From the NCBI GenBank assembly GCA_037975125.1, contig CM075857.1:26518082-26582081 (forward strand): DNA of 64,000 nt, given 5' to 3'. The notes under the pieces are model-generated. The model did no database searches. It was given only the letters and a program-made list of their open reading frames with translations, and was not told the DNA's origin. Source of the stretch: Latrodectus hesperus (Eukaryota > Arthropoda > Arachnida > Araneae > Theridiidae). Shown here one piece after another: positions 58,261-64,000 of the stretch. Numbering within the stretch: the stretch's first letter is position 1; each line of letters starts with the position of its first letter. A program made the translations under genes and the position numbers.

Positions 58261-58399
58261 AATTTGAGAGATCTTACGTTTTTGGAAAAGATCCAAGATT
58301 TACAAGAAAGCTTCCACATACTATCAGATATATAAGAATATATAAAATTTCAATTAAAAAAAAAATACTAACTTTTACTATATTTTAATGTCCACAAAT

Positions 58400-59880
58400 C
58401 ACATTTAAATATGTCACTTTTATTTACAGTTTTCATTATTTTGATAACCACCTGTATCTGAGAGGTTATTTATATGTCATTAAGCAAACCACCCATTTTT
58501 AATGTCTCTAATCTTCACTCCGTTTTTTTTCTGTTTATTTTAGATTGGAAGAGAGAGAGAGAGTTTTTGCTGAAACGATATATTTTAGCACTTCATCTTC
58601 TAATATATAACTTTATCTGAGTAATGATTCAAACAGTTTATGGAAATAGAGTTTTGCAATTACTTACTATATTCTCAACGTGTTACAACCCGTTTCTCCT
58701 TTAAAATCTGCTATTTGTACTACAATGTGCTGTTTAAAATATTCTTCTTTCAATTAACATGCAATCATTTATAAAATGATTTTTCAAAACTCAAATTAGC
58801 CAAAATATTTCTATATGCCACAGAAATTCCTATAATAAGGATAGAAGTTCCTGTTCATAGAATAAAACCCTTATTTCGTTTATGCTCTAAATTTTTGTTT
58901 GAAGTTGAATTGAGGATGGCTGAGCGGAATGCAATAAAACTTATCAGGATGTTGATCTGCTACTAAATCAAAACAAACTTTTTTTCATTTCGAAATTTTA
59001 ATGACAGTCATTGTAATTAGTTTATCCAGTTATTAATTACGTTTTAAAGTCGGTAAAGTTATTTATGCCGCGATACACACTTTCCAAAATTTTTACTCTT
59101 CAAGGGCGAAAACGTGTGGTTCGTTCAAGCTTTTTTAAAATTGCCATCTATGCGTAACTAATGGTTGTAACGGAATGTGTGCATGATATCAGATCCCTTT
59201 TTTTTCCCACAATTCTAAAATCTAGTTTTTTTTAATAAATATTTATTTATTTATTTGAATTTTGAAACATTACTTTTTTTACTGCATGGAATGTGTTTTC
59301 GTTTTACCCAATATGCCGACAGTTAGAAATGCATTGGAATTCTAATGAAAGAGGCCTTGGATTTAATATTCAATTATGTCATAACTAAAGATCATTTTCA
59401 AGCATTCCCTATTTTATTTCATGATATTGATATGAAACACTTTTTTGAATGAAGCTAAATAAAAAATTGGTATCATCAAAAATTATAAATATTGTTATTT
59501 TTACAAATCGCAATTTTTTCCTTGTTTTTTCGCCTAATACAGGAAATGAGTTTTCGTTTTCCTCAATACGCCGTCAATCAGAAATGCATTGGTACGAGGA
59601 AGGAAAAGAAGAAGACTTCAATAATAAATAACTACTTAAATAAGTAGAATTTTCAAATATTCCTAAGAAAAATAGATAAAAATTTCCAACAAAATGGGTA
59701 AAAAAAATTTGATAAAGTAGGTTTCATTGGATATTTTTATTTATACTTGAGATCTTATGGCGCCAAAACTGCGCTTTGGACGAAACTAAGTAAATAGTAA
59801 ATTATCTTGAAAAATAGTAAATATCCTTAGTTTTCCAAACCGCAGGTTGTCCTCGAAAGCTAGATACACACATTTTCTAC
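58400..59880. other. AT-rich non-coding stretch with a degenerate direct repeat
   Basis: About 50 bp around 59290-59337 recurs at about 59545-59592 (shared 'gttttcgtttt', 'caatayGccg', 'agaaatgcattgg'; offset ~255). A short (GA)n run lies near 58550. No gene recognised. Confidence 0.6.
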
Positions 59881-59989
59881 TCGTTGACAGTGTGAATTAT
59901 GAAATAATATTTTAATTTATATTGTAGAAGAAGTGTTGCTGCTCGTAGAAAGAACTGAAAACAGCTGAATATAGCTCTTTCCAAATAAC

Positions 59990-60080
59990 CTTTGGGGCAT
60001 CTTTTTCTTTCATCGAAAACCTTAATCTTCGATCCTCCAGATTTTCCTTCTTCCTGTTCTCCGTCGGACACCGAAACCAT
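59990..60080 (-). CDS. candidate first coding exon of an unrecognised minus-strand gene
   Basis: On the minus strand ATG at 60080 sits in a favourable context (GACGACATGG) and opens MVSVSDGEQEEGKSGGSKIK, then VFDERKRCPKG. It is a hydrophilic, charged N-terminus in a GC-richer block. A CAAAG|GTTATT at about 59989 could be a donor, after which the frame turns AT-rich and hydrophobic. Upstream (60085-60260 on this strand) is CpG-rich, as for a promoter or 5' UTR. No homologue recognised. Confidence 0.35.
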
Positions 60081-60084
60081 GTCG

Positions 60085-60270
60085 TCTGGATAATTGCTTA
60101 CTTTCCAAAAGAAAGTGTCTCATTCCTTCTCGTGTCCTTGACACTGGGCGCCGCCCTTTCCTCGCACAAAACATCCCGAAGCTGAGGAATTTAGATTACT
60201 GACCCACTAAAAGAATGAAAATGGTGGATTTCGCTTTTTATTGACACGCTTCTCCGGCGCCATCAAACCG
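60085..60270 (-). promoter_or_regulatory. possible promoter/5' UTR island
   Basis: A GC- and CpG-richer block containing GGGCGGCGCCC-like and GGCGCCGGAG motifs, directly upstream of the minus-strand ATG at 60080. No TATA or initiator could be fixed. Confidence 0.25.
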
Positions 60271-60279
60271 AAAAATAAG

Positions 60280-60915
60280 CGGATATTAACGCCAGCTCTT
60301 CAGTTTATAGTAATACAGAAGTGTCAATAACATTACTCTAAATAAAAAAAAGCAAATGACACCAATTTTAATGTCTTTTATCTTTCAAGATCAACTTTAT
60401 TTTGATGGTGCTTACGCAACAGTTACGGTTTCGAAGAAACAGTCTTGTAAGATTAGTTACAGTTCTTAGGTGTCTGGGGATGGAGATAAACAAGCATTAT
60501 CACACTGGGGTGGACCGGATTCATATCATAAATCAGGAATTTATGTGGACCGCGTCGAATGGCTTCTGAAAAGAAGATGGCTCCTCACAGATAAGCAAGC
60601 AAATATTTATTTCGAAAAGAGAAAAAAATACATAAATTGTTTTTAACAAAAATAAATTTGAACGTAATCCGAGCATTTCTATTTTTAATTGTTCTCAATC
60701 TTTTTGGGTTATAACAAAACAAATTAAGTAGGAAAATTTTCTGACTGTTACACTTAGTAATTTTTCAAAATAGAGGTATTGCGCATGTAAATATGACGGT
60801 AATATGCTTTCAAGCTTTTACTGTCATATTAAGGCATATTCCTACCCATAAATCTATAAGGTATTTATAATTGAGTGCCAACCACAAATTTTATCTCTAA
60901 ATTATTTTGCATTTA
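60280..60915. other. AT-rich non-coding stretch
   Basis: Nothing recognised. Confidence 0.6.
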
Positions 60916-60940
60916 TACTAGAGTTACAATAGCTCAGTAG

Positions 60941-61045
60941 ATTCACACCGGTACGATCAGCAAAGTGAAGCATTATTTGCCGCGGACAGTGATTGGGTGG
61001 GTGACCACATTCTCCCTTACTGGGTTGCTGGAGCTCCTTGGGTTA
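60941..61045 (+). mobile_element. 5S-rRNA-like block preceding a SINE
   Basis: 'acaccggtacgatcagcaaa' and 'gtgaagcat', then 'agtgattgggtgggtgacca' and 'tgggttgctggag', follow the second half of eukaryotic 5S rRNA. They correspond to ACACCGGT...GATCACCGAAGTCAAGCA and the internal box C-like AGTACTTGGATGGGTGACC...GTGCTGTTGG. It has point changes and a ~7-nt gap, so it is not a functional 5S gene. It ends about 40 bp before the tRNA-like SINE-A head. Confidence 0.7.
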
Positions 61046-61084
61046 AGGATGTGTCCACGTTCATCTGAGGCATCCAAAGTCCTA

Positions 61085-61376
61085 GGCCGCCTTGGCCTGG
61101 TTGGTTAGGGAGTCGTTCTCACTACCAGAAGGTAGTGAGTTCGAATCCCGGCTTAACCGAAGATTCGTCGTTTTAGCTAAAGGCGGTTAAGGCCATAAAC
61201 TGGGTGTGGTTTCAATGTCCTCAGAGGGAAATGATACCTTTGGGGGTTGATAGGCCAGGTATTGGGCTCTCCTGCTTGGTCCCTGCTTCAAAATCACGAA
61301 GACTCCACCCGGCTGCTTCTATCTATCAGGTAGAGCCCAACTTATGACTTGATACAGGGAAGCATGTTGGAACAAC
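61085..61376 (+). mobile_element. SINE-A copy, type 2 tail, plus strand
   Basis: It starts GGCCGCCTTGGCC. The tRNA-like head has a clear B box (GAGTTCGAATCCCGG), the CCA-like 'cttaaccgaagattcg', 'aatgtcctcagagggaaatg', 'ggtccctgcttcaaaatcac' and 'gactccacccggctgcttct', and ends 'gggaagcatgttggaacaac'. It is the least degraded SINE-A here. The GC-richer 61377-61510 segment may be extra 3' sequence of the same insertion. Confidence 0.88.
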
Positions 61377-61509
61377 CTTCTAAGTCCTTCCGCTTGTGTA
61401 GCGTGAATATGGAACGAGGGCGCCAGCTCAGATGTGACCACGTCATCTGATCGTGGTACAAAATGAGGAAGCGCTTGGTGTTGATCGAATATTTCAAACA
61501 TCTTAACCT

Positions 61510-62150
61510 AAATTTACAGTCCGCGTCTCACCTGCACCGCTATGTATTCATGTATTTTATGCTATTATATTTAAAAAGTCTTTGCTTCTCAGCTTCATGC
61601 AATAGAAGCTAAAAGCAACGACTTGTTATTCCTAGCTTGTAATGAGACCTATCCCCAGGTTTTGATACTTATCAATGAACTATTTTCATTCATAAATAAT
61701 ATTAATGAAAAAACAATCTATTGATAACTATCAAATAATCAAAATTCTCTTCTAATCCCCATGAATGCAAGTTTTATTTTTACATAAAAGGAAGTAGAGC
61801 ATCTCTCGCACTTTTATATTGTTAAAATTAAATGTATAAAAATAAAAGTAATGTAAGATAATCAACAAACTTGATAAAACAGTAATCACAAAGTCTCGAT
61901 TAATATTGATAAATTTATTCCACAGTTAAATTTTTTTATTAATGATTAACATTAACTATGGTTTTTTTTAAACATTTGACGAGGCTCATGCTGATTAAAA
62001 TTAATTCATAATGCTTCGATGCAAGTTAAGACTACCGTTTTTATATAAATCCTAAAATCCATTAATTCTTTCTTCAATTAAAGTATGTTCAATTAAAAAA
62101 CAAACATCTTCCCAGCGAGTTTGAAGTTTACAAAAAAATTTATTAAATTT
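61510..62150. other. AT-rich non-coding stretch
   Basis: Nothing recognised. Confidence 0.6.
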
Positions 62151-62161
62151 TTATAACAAGT

Positions 62162-62725
62162 CTTTGCTGTTACTTATGACACTTGGACAAGCAAGCTATT
62201 TAACCGAAGGCTATGAAATTATGTCAAAAGCGTCAGTCTTTCGCTTAATCAGAACACCACGAGGCCGAGCTGGCAGCCGAATGGTTAGCGCTCTTGCCTT
62301 CGGTTCAACAGTTCGTGGGTTCGAATCCCAACTTGGGCATGGATGTTTGTAGTGGTTCGGATTCCACTTTAAACCGTAAGTCCCGGTCTAATTAGCCCTC
62401 GTGTGCAAAAAATAACCGTTGAGCGACAAACAAACCAAACCAGAACACCACGAAGTGCGATTTTGCTCTTAAACTCCTCCAATAGATGGCGCCACCAAAG
62501 GATACACTCCCTAAATTTTGACGTTGATCTGGAGGGGAAGTAAATTTTTTCCAGGCCATTGCACCCATGGTAACTGCTCAACGACCGACCACAGGACTTT
62601 CAATTCCACAGATTTAACGAGCACGTATATCGCATGTACTCGGTGGGTCTTTGGCGGCACTGGGAATGCAACCCAGCCCTCCCAAACGGAAGGCCGATGC
62701 CCTTACCGCTAGGCTAACAGGACCC
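62162..62725 (-). mobile_element. SINE-B copy interrupted by SINE-C, minus strand
   Basis: On the minus strand it starts GGTCCTGTTAGCCTAGCGGT (A-box-like), with a B-box-like 'gggttgcattccc', then 'gccgccaaagacccac'. It continues through 'cttcgtggtgttctg' and, after the SINE-C insert, ends 'cttgtccaagtgtcataagt'. TSD TTATAACAAGT (62151-62161) versus TTATAATAAGT (62726-62736), one mismatch. Without the insert it is about 375 bp. Confidence 0.88.
62250..62453 (+). mobile_element. SINE-C copy with 13-bp target duplication, plus strand
   Basis: The body 62263-62440 is nearly identical to the 36-kb copy (tRNA-like head GGCCGAGCTGGCAGCCGAAT, B box GGGTTCGAATCCC, tail 'gacaaacaaaccaaac'). It is flanked by CAGAACACCACGA at 62250-62262 and 62441-62453, which is SINE-B sequence. 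Confidence 0.95.
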
Positions 62726-62739
62726 TTATAATAAGTAGT

Positions 62740-63915
62740 ATCAGACATTTGATGCTTGTAATTTTCGCAGCAGCGCTGAAAGATGTTTTTATGATATTGC
62801 TTAGGCTTGACATGTTAGAATATATTCAAAAAAGCGGTTTAAATTTGAATATGTATAGGAATACAAAAAATCTTGGTATTATTTACTTTGAATTGATTAA
62901 TAGTATTATCTAAATATAATAAAAAATTAAAAAGCACCAGTCAACCATTAAAACACACACACATTCAATTGTTTGAAAATATAATTTCTAAAAGTGTTTT
63001 TATTTTCATTTACGAAAGAAACTTTCACAATACAGAGACATAATTAGATATGTGCATGTTATCCTAAAACACACTTACCATTTGCAAGGTAAAAATAAAA
63101 AAATTTGGCCATGGCCTAATTATTCCCTAATGCATGGTAATGTTTTGTTATTGTTAGTATAATATTTGGGTTCAATTGTGTGTAAATGATGTATTAAAAA
63201 TAGATATCCTTTCATTATTAATGTAAGAATATTTATTTGCTGTAAAATAAACAATTTTTAAACAAATCATATATCGTTTTTCTCAAAGTTATGGAAAACA
63301 GATCACAATAAGTATTAACAAAATATTTACCTTTATTTATACGATAAATAGCTTTTAACATTAGTTTTGGTTTATTTCTTTCATTAATTATATCATTAGA
63401 TTATTTATAAGAATCAATTTTCTTTTTAAAAAAATTGATGACATTTAAACTTTGGCACATCGATGGTTGCAGGAATGCATTAGATTTTTAAATCATTCTG
63501 ATTAAATAAACTTTTACAATCCAATCATCGCATTTGATATAATCAAGCAGTCATAATATCTATAAAGTCCCTATGTAGCTGCATTAATTAACACTGCCTT
63601 AAATCGCTTTATAGCTGCATTAATCTCCGTTGAAAACCAAGCTGAATCAAGGCATTTATTTTTCTTAGTCTTCTTTATAGATGGGATTTTACAAATAGCA
63701 CAAAGTTATATGAGCAGCGAAAGATATTTTCGAGAATATAATTTTCTTTATGCTTTATAAATTCTAAGAGAGACCATTTAGTAGTCCATGCGGGATTTCT
63801 TTCATAATTGTCGAAAATAATTTTCTGTAATATTAAAAATTAAACTAAGCAAATATATGAATCATATTTTTAGGGTTGCTTTAGACACTAATTCCATCTA
63901 AGGTCATTTATATGA
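62740..63915. other. AT-rich non-coding stretch
   Basis: A short direct repeat with 'tagctgcattaat' occurs at about 63576 and 63613. No gene recognised. Confidence 0.6.
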
Positions 63916-63918
63916 ACT

Positions 63919-63919
<1 letters not shown>

Positions 63920-64000
<81 letters not shown>
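63920..64000. repeat. (AT)n microsatellite, cut by the window end
   Basis: An AT run continuing to the last base. Confidence 0.98.

Noticed and set aside
60941..61045. Functional 5S rRNA gene
   Set aside because: Only the second half is recognisable, with substitutions and a gap.

Overview
The window looks like non-coding, repeat-laden nuclear DNA from an animal, most likely an arthropod and plausibly a spider or other chelicerate (inference). The base composition is very AT-rich. Long (AT)n arrays recur, several tRNA-derived SINE families and decayed Tc1, P/THAP9, pogo and KRBA2-like DNA transposons are present, and there are no operons or bacterial signals. No complete multi-exon gene can be assembled. 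Most long open frames are read-throughs of (AT)n tracts, SINEs or transposon relics.

Layout. 0.1-12 kb: an (AT)n tract abutting a minus-strand SINE, a candidate 15-nt microexon at 1.08 kb, a ~102-bp minisatellite at 2.2-2.9 kb, and a six-cysteine terminal-exon candidate at 8.17-8.50 kb. 12-13.3 kb: a tandem duplication of ~0.5 kb units carrying a 14-bp CG-containing palindrome, then a CpG-rich island. 18-27 kb: paired, oppositely oriented SINEs (18.3 and 22.0 kb), a pogo/Tigger-like deletion derivative (25.3-26.0 kb), a degenerate dispersed repeat pair and a GC-rich reading frame. 32 kb: a two-part higher-order tandem array with a 240-bp period. 34-36.4 kb: a SINE-A and a young SINE-C with a perfect 16-bp target duplication.

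The most informative region is 38.26-40.95 kb. An integrase-less KRBA2/SCAND3-like element with ~120-bp terminal inverted repeats has been interrupted in its Cys-rich tail by a 1.18-kb internally deleted P/THAP9-like element. The inner element still shows its terminal inverted repeats and a perfect 8-bp target duplication.

42-50 kb carries several near-perfect hairpins and, at 44.76-44.84 kb, the best candidate for a host-gene exon: a splice-bounded start encoding a signal peptide. 49.85-51.49 kb is a Tc1-like element with long IR/DR-type inverted repeats. 52.8-53.1 kb is a GC-rich ORF fragment. 53.35-53.67 kb is a SINE-A with target duplications. 55.1-55.8 kb is a diverged ~74-bp array next to a CpG-rich island. 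56.4-56.8 kb holds a possible solo LTR between (AT)n tracts. 57.3-58.3 kb is a second Tc1-like relic. 60.9-61.4 kb shows a 5S-rRNA-like block followed by a tRNA-like SINE. 62.16-62.73 kb is a SINE-B with a SINE-C inserted in its tail. The window ends inside another (AT)n array.

The protein relics do not form a pathway. They are layers of mobile DNA, and their nesting gives relative insertion order. Host-gene calls are exon-level candidates only, based on splice signals, composition and peptide character.
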